Below are positions 8,127 to 14,723 of a stretch of 31,610 nucleotides of DNA, in pieces (the stretch's first letter is position 1; the number at the start of each line of letters is the position of its first letter). Under the pieces are notes generated by a model that did no database searches, had not been told where the DNA came from, and worked only from the letters and a program-made list of their open reading frames with translations. The stretch comes from Kingella pumchi (lineage in GTDB: Bacteria; Pseudomonadota; Gammaproteobacteria; Burkholderiales; Neisseriaceae), in NCBI RefSeq assembly GCF_022288825.1, contig NZ_JAKOOW010000001.1:36727-68336 (forward strand). Direction: 5' to 3'. Both the position numbers and the translations under genes were made by a program.

Positions 8127-8153
8127 ACGGCTTTCAGGCTGCCTGAAAGCCGT
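8127..8153 (-). terminator. Compact palindromic DUS hairpin after the EamA gene
   Basis: A perfect 13-bp stem with a single central base: ACGGCTTTCAGGC, T, GCCTGAAAGCCGT. It lies 19 bp past the stop of the minus-strand permease gene and probably terminates it. A further DUS (GGGCAGCCTGAA) is at 8106-8117. Confidence 0.55.
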
Positions 8154-8172
8154 TGCGCTGCTGTAAAAACCG

Positions 8173-8601
8173 TCAGCGCTTGATTGCCAGCACCAGCACG
8201 CCGGCACCGACCAGCGCGATGCCCAGCCATTCGCGCCCGTCCGGCCGCTCGCCGAGAAAAACAAAGGCAAACAGCGCCACCAGCACCACGCTCATTTTGT
8301 CGATCGGCGCCACCTGCGAAGCATTGCCCATCTGCAGCGCCTTGAAATACGCCAGCCACGATGCGCCGGTGGCCAGGCCGGAAAGCACCAGAAACAGCCA
8401 CTGGCGCCCGCCCACCGCCGTCAGCGGCTGCCATTTGTGGGCGTAGGTCAGAAAAGCCGCCAGCGCCAGCAGGATCACAATGGTGCGGATAAAGGTGGCG
8501 AAATCCGAGTCGATGCCCTGCAGCCCGAGTTTGGCAAATACCGCCGTCAGCGCCGCGAATACTGCCGAAGCCAGCGCCCAATATACCCATGCCTGCTGCA
8601 T
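8173..8601 (-). CDS. Small EamA/DMT-superfamily membrane transporter
   Basis: A 142-residue, very hydrophobic protein with about five membrane helices, matching a single EamA repeat of the drug/metabolite transporter superfamily. Features include the N-terminal WALASAVFAALTAVFAKLG, an SWLAYFKALQMG segment, and the conserved end FLGERPDGREWLGIALVGAGVLVL. Full-length EamA proteins have two such repeats; half-size members like this one would be expected to act as dimers in the inner membrane. The ATG at 8599-8601 follows AAGGAG at good spacing. An upstream in-frame ATG adding 14 residues is less well placed. The gene stands alone, convergent with lnt. Its substrate cannot be told from the sequence. 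Confidence 0.8.
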   Translation of the reverse strand: MQQAWVYWALASAVFAALTAVFAKLGLQGIDSDFATFIRTIVILLALAAFLTYAHKWQPLTAVGGRQWLFLVLSGLATGASWLAYFKALQMGNASQVAPIDKMSVVLVALFAFVFLGERPDGREWLGIALVGAGVLVLAIKR

Positions 8602-8683
8602 GTTTTGCTCCTTTGTCTGTTGAAAGCCGCTATTCTGCCACAAAGCGCGCTTTCTGCCTGCCTAAGCGCGGCGCAAAGCCGCT

Positions 8684-8698
8684 TTCAGGCTGCCTGAA
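8684..8698. repeat. Compact palindromic DUS
   Basis: TTCAGGCTGCCTGAA reads as AGGCTGCCTGAA on the plus strand and AGGCAGCCTGAA on the minus strand, so two DUS dialects overlap. It lies between the EamA gene start and the ilvC promoter region. Confidence 0.7.
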
Positions 8699-8713
8699 AC
8701 GGCAAAATTAGTG

Positions 8714-8719
8714 TATATT
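8714..8719 (+). promoter_or_regulatory. Possible -10 element for ilvC
   Basis: TATATT preceded directly by TG and followed by CGCGCC, similar to the purL promoter region (TATAATCGCGCC). No good -35 is seen. If used, it gives a leader of about 210 nt before ilvC. The 8602-8935 gap holds this element, a palindromic DUS, a GC-rich hairpin-prone stretch and one short ORF. Nothing else was recognised there. Confidence 0.4.
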
Positions 8720-8860
8720 CGCGCCCGTTGCGCCTTTGCCGGATTTGCCGCGCCAGAAGCGCCGCAGCGCAGCCCGCACCCCACCGCAGCCGGGCTGCAG
8801 GCCGGATAGACCAGGGCACCGCCGCATCAGGGCGGCGCCGCTACCGGCAAGGCAGGGGCA

Positions 8861-8926
8861 ATGTCTGTTTTATCCGCTTTATCCGCAGTATTTTTTGCGG
8901 CAGATGCCGCCGTTTCTACCATATAA
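8861..8926 (+). CDS. Possible ilvC leader peptide (21 residues)
   Basis: A short ORF starts with ATG at 8861 and ends with TAA at 8924-8926, 9 bp before the ilvC ATG and in the same frame. It contains six branched-chain residues (Val3, Leu4, Leu7, Val10, Val18, Ile21) but no dense run of them. A CAGGGG sequence lies just upstream, at short spacing for a ribosome binding site. Two hairpins inside it are mutually exclusive: 8883-8887 with 8896-8900, and 8897-8901 with 8906-8910. This resembles attenuation architecture, but it could be chance in a GC-rich leader. Confidence 0.3.
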   Translation: MSVLSALSAVFFAADAAVSTI

Positions 8927-8935
8927 GGATTCCCC

Positions 8936-9949
8936 ATGAAAGTGTATTACGACAAAGACGCCGACCTCTCCCTGATCAAAGGCAAAACCGTCGCCATCAT
9001 CGGCTACGGCTCGCAAGGCCACGCCCACGCCGCCAACCTGAAAGACTCCGGCGTAAACGTGGTGATCGGCCTGCGCCAGGGCGGTTCGTGGAAAAAAGCC
9101 GAAGCCGCCGGCTTTGAAGTATTGTCCGTGGCCGATGCCACCAAAAAAGCCGACGTGGTGATGATTCTGCTGCCCGACGAAAACCAGCCCGTGGTTTACA
9201 AAAACGAAATCGCGCCCAATCTGAAACAGGGCGCCACTTTGGCTTTCGCCCACGGCTTTAACGTGCACTACAACCAAATCGTGCCGCGCGAAGATTTGGA
9301 TGTGATTATGGTTGCCCCCAAAGGCCCCGGCCACACCGTACGCAGCGAATTTCTCAAAGGCGGCGGCGTGCCCTCGCTGATTGCCGTGTACCAAGACAAA
9401 TCCGGCAAAGCCCGCGACATCGCCCTCTCTTACGCCGCAGCCAACGGCGGCACCAAAGGCGGCGTGATTGAAACCAACTTCCGCGAAGAAACCGAAACCG
9501 ACCTCTTCGGCGAACAGGCCGTATTGTGCGGCGGCGCGGTCGAGCTGGTGAAATGCGGTTTTGAAACCTTGGTCGAAGCCGGCTACGCCCCCGAAATGGC
9601 CTACTTCGAGTGCCTGCACGAACTCAAACTCATCGTTGATTTGATGTACGAAGGCGGCATCGCCAACATGAACTACTCGATTTCCAACAACGCCGAATAC
9701 GGCGAATACGTAACCGGCCCGGAAGTCATCACCGCCGCCACCAAAGAAGCGATGAAAAAAGCGCTCTACCGCATCCAAAGCGGCGAATACGCCAAAATGT
9801 TCATCCAGGAAGGCGCGGCCAACTACCCGAGCATGACCGCCCGCCGCCGCTTAAACGCCGATCACCAAATCGAAAAAGTCGGCGCCCAGCTGCGCGGCAT
9901 GATGCCGTGGATCGCCAAAAACAAACTGGTCGATCAGGAGAAAAACTAA
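8936..9949 (+). CDS. ilvC: Ketol-acid reductoisomerase (NADP+)
   Basis: IlvC converts acetolactate and acetohydroxybutyrate to dihydroxy acids with NADPH and Mg2+, the second common step of valine, isoleucine and leucine synthesis. The 337 residues are the usual length for the short class I form. The Rossmann motif GYGSQG is at 23-28, and RQGGSWKKA binds the NADP phosphate. The Mg2+ ligands include Asp189 and Glu193 in ETDLFGEQAVLCGG. The knotted C-terminal helical domain (YECLHELKLIVDLMYEGG-type) is complete. The ATG follows AAGGA at ideal spacing. Unlike many bacteria, ilvB/ilvH are not next to it here. A roughly 210-nt leader and a strong DUS terminator suggest a monocistronic unit. Confidence 0.97.
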   Translation: MKVYYDKDADLSLIKGKTVAIIGYGSQGHAHAANLKDSGVNVVIGLRQGGSWKKAEAAGFEVLSVADATKKADVVMILLPDENQPVVYKNEIAPNLKQGATLAFAHGFNVHYNQIVPREDLDVIMVAPKGPGHTVRSEFLKGGGVPSLIAVYQDKSGKARDIALSYAAANGGTKGGVIETNFREETETDLFGEQAVLCGGAVELVKCGFETLVEAGYAPEMAYFECLHELKLIVDLMYEGGIANMNYSISNNAEYGEYVTGPEVITAATKEAMKKALYRIQSGEYAKMFIQEGAANYPSMTARRRLNADHQIEKVGAQLRGMMPWIAKNKLVDQEKN

Positions 9950-9979
9950 TCCCGTCCCGCCCGATCGGCAGTAAAGCGC

Positions 9980-10015
9980 AAAGGCAGCCTGAAAACTTTT
10001 TCAGGCTGCCTTTTT
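9980..10015 (+). terminator. Inverted DUS terminator after ilvC
   Basis: AGGCAGCCTGAA (9982-9993) and TTCAGGCTGCCT (10000-10011) form a stem with a short loop followed by five T residues, 30 bp past the ilvC stop. Confidence 0.8.
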
Positions 10016-10093
10016 AGCGGCAGATACGGTAAAATCCGCCGCTTTGCGGCCGAGCGCCGCAGCAGACCGCACCAAAAGGAAGGAAAGCAGCCC

Positions 10094-10522
10094 ATGGGCG
10101 AACTTGCCGAATTTTATCTGGACACCAAACAACTCCACCACGTCATCATCATCATCAGCCTGACCCTGTTCAACCTGCGCTTCTGGCTGAAAATCTGGCG
10201 CCCCGACAAACCGCTCAACGTCTGGCTGCGCTACATCCCCCACATCAACGACACCCTGCTGCTGTTTACCGGCATGATGCTGATGGCGATCACCGCCGCA
10301 TCGCCCTTCGGCAACGCCCGCTGGCTGGCCTACAAGCTGCTATTGGTGGTGGTGTATGTGGTACTCGGCTTCGTCTGCACCAAAAACCCGCCGCGCAGCC
10401 TGAAATCCAATCTCGCCTATATTGCCGCCACCGCCACCGTGCTGGTGATTATCTGGCTGGCCCACTGCAAACTCGCCAACGGCTGCTCGCTGTTTGCCGG
10501 CTGGTACTGGCATTGGAAATAA
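10094..10522 (+). CDS. SirB-family inner-membrane protein
   Basis: A 142-residue protein with four predicted membrane helices. It matches the SirB/SirB2 family pattern: a basic amphipathic start with KQLHHVII, an FNLRFWLKIW segment, PHINDTLLLFTGMMLM, and a helix-rich end closing with GWYWHWK. The conserved His and Asp in PHIND are typical. The family was named for an effect on invasion gene expression in Salmonella, but its molecular function is not established. The ATG follows AAGGAAAGCAG. The gene is flanked by DUS-pair terminators on both sides and so is probably transcribed alone. A C-terminal pair of cysteines (HCKLANGC) is close to the membrane boundary. Confidence 0.75.
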   Translation: MGELAEFYLDTKQLHHVIIIISLTLFNLRFWLKIWRPDKPLNVWLRYIPHINDTLLLFTGMMLMAITAASPFGNARWLAYKLLLVVVYVVLGFVCTKNPPRSLKSNLAYIAATATVLVIIWLAHCKLANGCSLFAGWYWHWK

Positions 10523-10529
10523 CCAAGCC

Positions 10530-10564
10530 CAAGGCAGCCTGAAAACTTTTCAGGCTGCCTTTTG
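10530..10564 (+). terminator. Inverted DUS terminator after the SirB-family gene
   Basis: AGGCAGCCTGAA (10532-10543) and TTCAGGCTGCCT (10549-10560) form a stem with a 5-nt loop followed by TTT, 9 bp past the stop. Confidence 0.75.
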
Positions 10565-10588
10565 TCTCGCCTAAAACCCAACCCGACC

Positions 10589-10909
10589 ATGAACCAACGC
10601 ATCATCACCGCCGCCGATTTCACCGCCGATCGCCCGTGAGGCGCGCTTAACATCGCCGCCTTCGCCGGCAACACCACCGTCCGCCTGCATTGGAGCGACC
10701 AGCCCTACCGCTGGCATACCAACGACGGCGAAGAAGTGTTTGCCGTATTGGACGGCGCCGTTGAAATGCGCTGGCGCGAACACGGCAGCGAACACCGCGC
10801 CCGCCTGAACGCCGGCGACATCTTCCACGCCAAAAACGGCTGCGAACACGTTGCCCACCCCATCGGCGAAGCGCGGATGCTGGTTATCGAAAAAGCCGGC
10901 AGCATCTGA
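10589..10909 (+). pseudogene. Cupin-domain protein disrupted by an in-frame TGA
   Basis: From the ATG at 10589 the frame reads MNQRIITAADFTADRP, then TGA at 10637-10639, then continues for 89 codons to a second TGA at 10907-10909. The downstream part is clearly a small cupin: WHTNDGEEVFAVLDGAVEM, then LNAGDIFHAKNGCEHVAHP. The two glycine-rich cupin motifs are present, with the first His/Glu pair partly conserved. A TGG to TGA change at Trp17 is the simplest explanation (DRPWGALNIA). Without readthrough the product is a 16-residue stub, and no good internal start precedes the barrel. It lies 27 bp ahead of a SnoaL-like gene and may have shared its transcript. It is either a true pseudogene or a sequencing error. 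Confidence 0.75.
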
Positions 10910-10936
10910 AAGCAGCCTGAAAACGAAAGGAAGCGC

Positions 10937-11350
10937 ATGGAACCCGCCCGCCATATCTACGAACAATGGCACCAAGCCGCCAAAAGCCGCGACACCGCCG
11001 CCCTGATTGCCCTTTATGCCGACGATGCCGAGCTGGAATCGCCGCTGGTGCCGGTGATACTCGGGCGCGACAGCGGCGTGCTGCGCGGCCGTGCCGAAAT
11101 CCTCGCCTTTCTCGAAGAAGGCAGCCGCCGCCGGCCAAACGAGCTGGTGCGCTGGTACCGCGACGGCCGCTATCTGGCCGCCGGCAGGCTGCTGGTATGG
11201 GAGTATCCGTGCCAAACGCCCGACGGCAGCCAAGTCGATATTCTCGAACTAATGGAGCTGGACGACGACGGCAAAATCCGCCGCCACCGCATCTACTGGG
11301 GCTGGTTCGGCACCCAGATGCTGATTGCCTCGGCTCTCGCCAAAGCGTAA
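10937..11350 (+). CDS. SnoaL/NTF2-like fold protein
   Basis: A 137-residue soluble protein with the NTF2/SnoaL-like pattern: an N-terminal helix (IYEQWHQAAKSRD), TAALIALYADDAELESP, a GRAEILAFLEEG helix, then four strands ending LELMELDDDGKIRRHRIYWGW. This cone-shaped fold is used by ketosteroid isomerases, polyketide cyclases and many proteins of unknown role, so no reaction can be assigned. The ATG follows AAAGGA at good spacing. It starts 27 bp after the cupin pseudogene, across a single AAGCAGCCTGAA (10910-10921), and the two may have formed one transcription unit. No membrane segment or signal peptide is present, so a cytoplasmic location is expected. Confidence 0.7.
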   Translation: MEPARHIYEQWHQAAKSRDTAALIALYADDAELESPLVPVILGRDSGVLRGRAEILAFLEEGSRRRPNELVRWYRDGRYLAAGRLLVWEYPCQTPDGSQVDILELMELDDDGKIRRHRIYWGWFGTQMLIASALAKA

Positions 11351-11400
11351 GCCCCGCTTTCAGGCTGCTTTGCCGCCCGACCAGTTTTCCGATACACAAC

Positions 11401-11466
11401 GTAGGGTGCGCCCCGCGCACCATTGGCAGCATCAAACATTTTTCCGGTGCACGGTGTGCACCCTAC
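11401..11466. repeat. MITE-like inverted repeat (GTAGGGTGCG element)
   Basis: A 66-bp element starts GTAGGGTGCGCCCCGCGCACC and ends GGTGCACGGTGTGCACCCTAC, so the ends are inverted copies and each end is itself a small palindrome (GTGCG/CGCAC). It is flanked by single DUS at 11359-11370 and 11476-11487. A related half-copy is at 18183-18205. It has no coding capacity. Confidence 0.65.
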
Positions 11467-11510
11467 AGATTGCTTTTCAGGCTGCCTTTTCCCATTCGCT
11501 AACAAATACT

Positions 11511-11957
11511 ATGGAACTGAAAATCCCCCCGCCCGTATGGATGCTGGTCGTGGCCGCACTGATGAAAGCCGCCGCCCTGCTGCTGCCCGCCGCCGGTTTT
11601 GCCGGTGCCGCTTGGGCGGCCTGGCCGGTGGCGCTGGCCGGCGTGGCGGTGATTGTTGCCGGCGGCATCGCCTTTCACCGCCACGGCACCACCGTCAATC
11701 CGCACACTCCAAACAACAGCAGCCGCGTGGTTACCGACGGCATCTACCGCTACAGCCGCAACCCGATGTATCTGGGCATGGCGCTGCTGTTGGTGGCGTG
11801 GGCGCTGTGGCTGGGCAATGCCGCCGCCTGGCTCTGCATCGCGCTGTTTGTCGTGTTAATCAACCGCTATCAGATCTGGCCGGAAGAGCGCATTCTCGCT
11901 GCCAAATTCGGCGACGACTACCGCAACTACTGCCGCCGCACCCGCCGCTGGCTGTAA
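11511..11957 (+). CDS. Isoprenylcysteine/PEMT-type membrane methyltransferase family protein
   Basis: A 148-residue membrane protein with about four helices. It carries the family signature of the isoprenylcysteine carboxyl methyltransferase and phosphatidylethanolamine N-methyltransferase-like group: HGTTVNPHTP, then RVVTDGIYRYSRNPMYLG, and near the end PEERILAAKFGDDYRNYCRRTRRWL. These residues bind S-adenosylmethionine and shape the active site at the membrane surface. The bacterial substrate is generally unknown. The ATG at 11511 is chosen because the upstream open frame runs across DUS and the MITE-like repeat. The ribosome binding site is poor (CTAACAAATACT). The tail's arginine cluster fits a cytoplasmic C-terminus. 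Confidence 0.75.
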   Translation: MELKIPPPVWMLVVAALMKAAALLLPAAGFAGAAWAAWPVALAGVAVIVAGGIAFHRHGTTVNPHTPNNSSRVVTDGIYRYSRNPMYLGMALLLVAWALWLGNAAAWLCIALFVVLINRYQIWPEERILAAKFGDDYRNYCRRTRRWL

Positions 11958-11963
11958 AACCGT

Positions 11964-12043
11964 TTCAGGCTGCCTGACGCCTGTTTTTCCGTCTTTTCCC
12001 CGCCCGCAGTTTTTTCAGGCTTCCCTGCTGCAGGCAGCCTGAA
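11964..12043 (+). terminator. DUS group after the methyltransferase gene
   Basis: TTCAGGCTGCCT (11964-11975), a degenerate TTCAGGCTTCCC (12014-12025) and AGGCAGCCTGAA (12032-12043). The last two form an imperfect hairpin that could terminate transcription. Confidence 0.4.
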
Positions 12044-12062
12044 AACCGCCCGCACCTTTGCC

Positions 12063-13583
12063 ATGATCAAACCGCACCGCGCCCTGATTGTTTCCGTATT
12101 TATCGCCGCCAGCTGCGGCCTCGCCTATGAATTGGTGATGGCGGCGCTGGCCAGCTATCTGCTGGGCGACAGCATCGTGCAGTATTCGCTAGTGATCGGG
12201 CTGTATCTGTTTGCGATGGGCATCGGCGCCCATCTGACGCGCTACATCAAAGAAGACGACGCGCTGGCGCGCTTTATCGAAATCGAGCTGCTGGTGGGGC
12301 TGTGCGGCGGGCTGTCGGCGCTGTTTTTGTTTGTCGCCTTCGGGCTGGCGGCGGCGCCGTTCCGCACGCTTTTGTATGCGCTGGTGCTGGTGGTGGGCAC
12401 AGTGGTGGGCATGGAAATCCCGCTGGTGATGCGGGTGCTGAACCGCGACGGCGCCGACTTTAAAGAGCTGGTGTCCAAAGTGCTGACTTTCGACTATCTG
12501 GGTGCGCTGGCGGTGTCGCTGCTGTTTCCGCTGCTGCTGGCGCCGCGGCTGGGCATGGCGCGCTCGGCGCTGTTGTTCGGCATTCTCAACGCCGCGGTGG
12601 CGCTGCTGACCGCCCGCGTGTTTCGTTCCGTTCTCGGCCGCCGCTATCTGCGCCTGAACCTGCGCGGCTGGCTGGTGCTGTTGGTGCTGGGCGCGTTTTT
12701 CGCCGCCGCCGAGCGCATCGCTTCTTTTGCCGAAGAGCAGTATTTCGGCGATCCGGTGGTGTACCGCCGCCACACACCCTACCAGCGGCTGGTGCTGACC
12801 AAATGGCAGGACGACATCCGCCTGTATCTCAACGGCAACCTGCAGTTTTCCTCGCGCGACGAAGCCCGCTACCACGAAGCGCTGGTGCTGCCGGCGATGC
12901 AGAGCGCGCCGCGCCGCGAACAGGTGCTGATACTCGGCGGCGGCGACGGGCTGGCGGCGCGCGAAGTGCTCAAATATCCCGATGTGCGGCGGGTGGTGCT
13001 GGTGGACTTGGATGCCGAGATGACCGAAGTGTTCCGCCGCTCGGCCGAACTCACCCGCCTAAACGGCAATTCGCTCGCCCATCCCAAGCTGCAGATTGTC
13101 AATGCCGATGCCGCGCAATGGCTTGAAAGCGCCACCGACAGCTTTGATGTAGCGATTATCGACCTGCCCGACCCTTCCAATTTCGCCCTCGGCAAGCTCT
13201 ATTCGGTGCCGATGTACCGCATGCTCGCGCGCCGTTTGAATCCCGGCGCGCGGGTGGTCGTCCAGTCCACCTCGCCCTATTTCGCCCCCAATGCCTATTG
13301 GTCGGTGGTGGCGACGCTGGAAGCGGCCGGTTTTGCCACCGCGCCCTATCACGCCTATGTGCCTTCCTTCGGCGAATGGGGCTTTGTGCTCGCCGCCCGC
13401 GAAGGCAGCCTGAAAGCGCCCGAGCGCTTTGACGTGCCCACCCGCTATCTCACGCCCGCCGAAGCCGCGGCGATGTTCCGCTTCCCGCCCGATATGGCGC
13501 GGCGGCCGGTGAAGGCCAACTATCTCAACAACCAGGCACTGGTGGCCTATTTTGCCGAAGACTGGGCGCGCTTTTCGCGCTGA
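12063..13583 (+). CDS. Membrane-anchored spermidine synthase-like protein
   Basis: A 506-residue fusion. Residues 1-220 hold about seven membrane helices. Residues 230-500 form a spermidine synthase-type methyltransferase-fold domain. The nucleotide-binding loop is VLILGGGDGLAAREVLKYPDVRRVVLVD, preceded by the YFGDPVVYRRHTPYQRLVLTKW entry and LNGNLQFSSRDEARYHEALV. The catalytic-region IDLPDPSNFALGKLYSVPMYR follows. Membrane-linked homologues are widespread and often annotated as polyamine aminopropyltransferases, but the true substrate is uncertain because no S-adenosylmethionine decarboxylase gene is nearby. A DUS encodes GSLK near residue 448. It precedes panD by 89 bp, with a panD promoter between them. 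Start: ATG at 12063; the ribosome binding site is weak. Confidence 0.8.
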   Translation: MIKPHRALIVSVFIAASCGLAYELVMAALASYLLGDSIVQYSLVIGLYLFAMGIGAHLTRYIKEDDALARFIEIELLVGLCGGLSALFLFVAFGLAAAPFRTLLYALVLVVGTVVGMEIPLVMRVLNRDGADFKELVSKVLTFDYLGALAVSLLFPLLLAPRLGMARSALLFGILNAAVALLTARVFRSVLGRRYLRLNLRGWLVLLVLGAFFAAAERIASFAEEQYFGDPVVYRRHTPYQRLVLTKWQDDIRLYLNGNLQFSSRDEARYHEALVLPAMQSAPRREQVLILGGGDGLAAREVLKYPDVRRVVLVDLDAEMTEVFRRSAELTRLNGNSLAHPKLQIVNADAAQWLESATDSFDVAIIDLPDPSNFALGKLYSVPMYRMLARRLNPGARVVVQSTSPYFAPNAYWSVVATLEAAGFATAPYHAYVPSFGEWGFVLAAREGSLKAPERFDVPTRYLTPAEAAAMFRFPPDMARRPVKANYLNNQALVAYFAEDWARFSR

Positions 13584-13612
13584 ACCGGCTTTCAGGCTGC
13601 CTGCAAGCGCGG

Positions 13613-13641
13613 TCGAAACCGCCGGCCAAATTTAGTACAAT
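13613..13641 (+). promoter_or_regulatory. Probable panD promoter
   Basis: TCGAAA (13613-13618), a 17-bp spacer and TACAAT (13636-13641) lie 31 bp before the panD ATG. A DUS (complement, 13591-13602) sits just upstream. Confidence 0.5.
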
Positions 13642-13672
13642 GCGCCGTTTTTTCCATCTGAAAGCACACACC

Positions 13673-14056
13673 ATGTTCCGCACCCTGCTCGGCGGCAAGA
13701 TCCACCGCGCCACCGTTACCGAAGCCAATCTCAACTACGTCGGCAGCGTTACCGTCGATTTGGATCTGTTGGACGCCGCCGGCATTCTCGTTAATGAAAA
13801 GGTTCAAATCGTCAATAACAACAACGGCGCGCGGCTGGAAACCTACACCATCGCCGGCCAGCGCGGCAGCGGCACCGTCTGCCTGAACGGCGCCGCCGCA
13901 CGGCTGGTGCAGCCGGGCGACGTGGTGATTATCATGTCCTACGTGATGCTCTCCGAGCCGGAAACCGCCGCCCACCGCCCGAAAGTGGTGCTGGTGGACG
14001 AAGCCAACAAAATCCGCGACATTATCGACTACGAAGCCGCCTATACCGTTTTGTAA
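13673..14056 (+). CDS. panD: Aspartate 1-decarboxylase (pyruvoyl enzyme)
   Basis: PanD makes beta-alanine from L-aspartate for pantothenate and coenzyme A synthesis. The 127-residue proenzyme is of normal length. Its self-cleavage site is intact: YVGSVT with Gly24-Ser25, where Ser25 becomes the pyruvoyl cofactor. Lys9 and the N-NNNGARLETY segment (active-site Arg and Tyr) are also present. The ATG at 13673 places Ser25 at the standard position; an upstream in-frame ATG at 13640 overlaps the -10 element and is rejected. The ribosome binding site is weak (CTGAAAGCACACACC). The gene has its own promoter and a DUS-pair terminator, so it is probably monocistronic. Confidence 0.97.
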   Translation: MFRTLLGGKIHRATVTEANLNYVGSVTVDLDLLDAAGILVNEKVQIVNNNNGARLETYTIAGQRGSGTVCLNGAAARLVQPGDVVIIMSYVMLSEPETAAHRPKVVLVDEANKIRDIIDYEAAYTVL

Positions 14057-14061
14057 CGGCT

Positions 14062-14100
14062 TTCAGGCTGCCTTTGAGCGCATCGCCCAAGCAGTCTGAA
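14062..14100 (+). terminator. Inverted DUS-like pair after panD
   Basis: TTCAGGCTGCCT (14062-14073) and AAGCAGTCTGAA (14089-14100) form an imperfect stem 5 bp past the panD stop. The right arm is a mixed-dialect variant (TCTGAA ending). Confidence 0.5.
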
Positions 14101-14139
14101 CGGCAACAACAACCCGACCCGCCCGCTCGGAAAGCCCCC

Positions 14140-14664
14140 ATGCCCAAACTGCCCCGCCCCGCCCTGCTTATCCTAGCCGCCGCCCTTTCGGCCGCCGCCC
14201 CAAGCGCTGCCGCCACCGGTTTTTACGCAGGCATCGGCTGCCTGCATACCTACAGCAAAGACGGCACCGACGCCTACCGCTGCGCCATCGAAACCGTCTC
14301 GCTCGAGCAGGCCTACTACTATTTCCAAACCGGCTACGTCAGAACCAACGTTCCCGAGAGCGACTACAACCCCGTCTTGCACGGCAACAACTCGTCCGTC
14401 CCGCGCGACATCTACCTGCCCGCAAACCTGCCGAAAGCCGACAGCAACAGCAATACCGCCCGCTCCGACGGACAATGCGCCGCTATGCGCCACCGCTACC
14501 GCTTCATCCGCCACGGTGCGGACAGCGTCAGCGTCATCAGCAGCACCGAAGGCTGCGGCAGCAGCCGCAGCTTTGAAACCCGCTTCGAAAAACAAGGCAG
14601 TCTCGTGCGCATCAGCCACACCGTCAAGCAGCCTGAAAAACAGTCCGCGCCGCCGCCCCGATAA
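14140..14664 (+). CDS. Secreted hypothetical protein
   Basis: I do not recognise a family. The 174-residue product has a Sec-type signal peptide (basic MPKLPR, then ALLILAAALSAAAPSAAA, probable cleavage near residue 25), so it should be periplasmic or exported. The mature part is polar, begins TGFYAGIGCLHTYS, and has four cysteines, which allows two disulfides. A SVISSTEGCGSSRSFETRF stretch follows near the end. The C-terminal KQPEKQ is encoded by a DUS (AAGCAGCCTGAA), suggesting the tail was gained or tuned by DUS placement. The ATG at 14140 follows GGAAAG. An upstream in-frame ATG at 14074 would bury the signal peptide and is rejected. Confidence 0.65.
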   Translation: MPKLPRPALLILAAALSAAAPSAAATGFYAGIGCLHTYSKDGTDAYRCAIETVSLEQAYYYFQTGYVRTNVPESDYNPVLHGNNSSVPRDIYLPANLPKADSNSNTARSDGQCAAMRHRYRFIRHGADSVSVISSTEGCGSSRSFETRFEKQGSLVRISHTVKQPEKQSAPPPR

Positions 14665-14723
14665 GCGCAAGGCAGCCTGAAAACCCGTTTTGCCGTTTCA
14701 AACAAACCATAAAAACCGCATTT

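Noticed and set aside
8722..8860. The GC-rich ilvC leader as a tRNA, RNase P RNA or T-box
   Set aside because: No cloverleaf, conserved RNase P blocks or T-box sequence could be found; only simple GC-rich hairpins are present.
10637..10639. TGA in the cupin gene as a selenocysteine codon
   Set aside because: No SECIS-like hairpin was evident, cupins are not selenoproteins, and a TGG-to-TGA change at a Trp position explains it.
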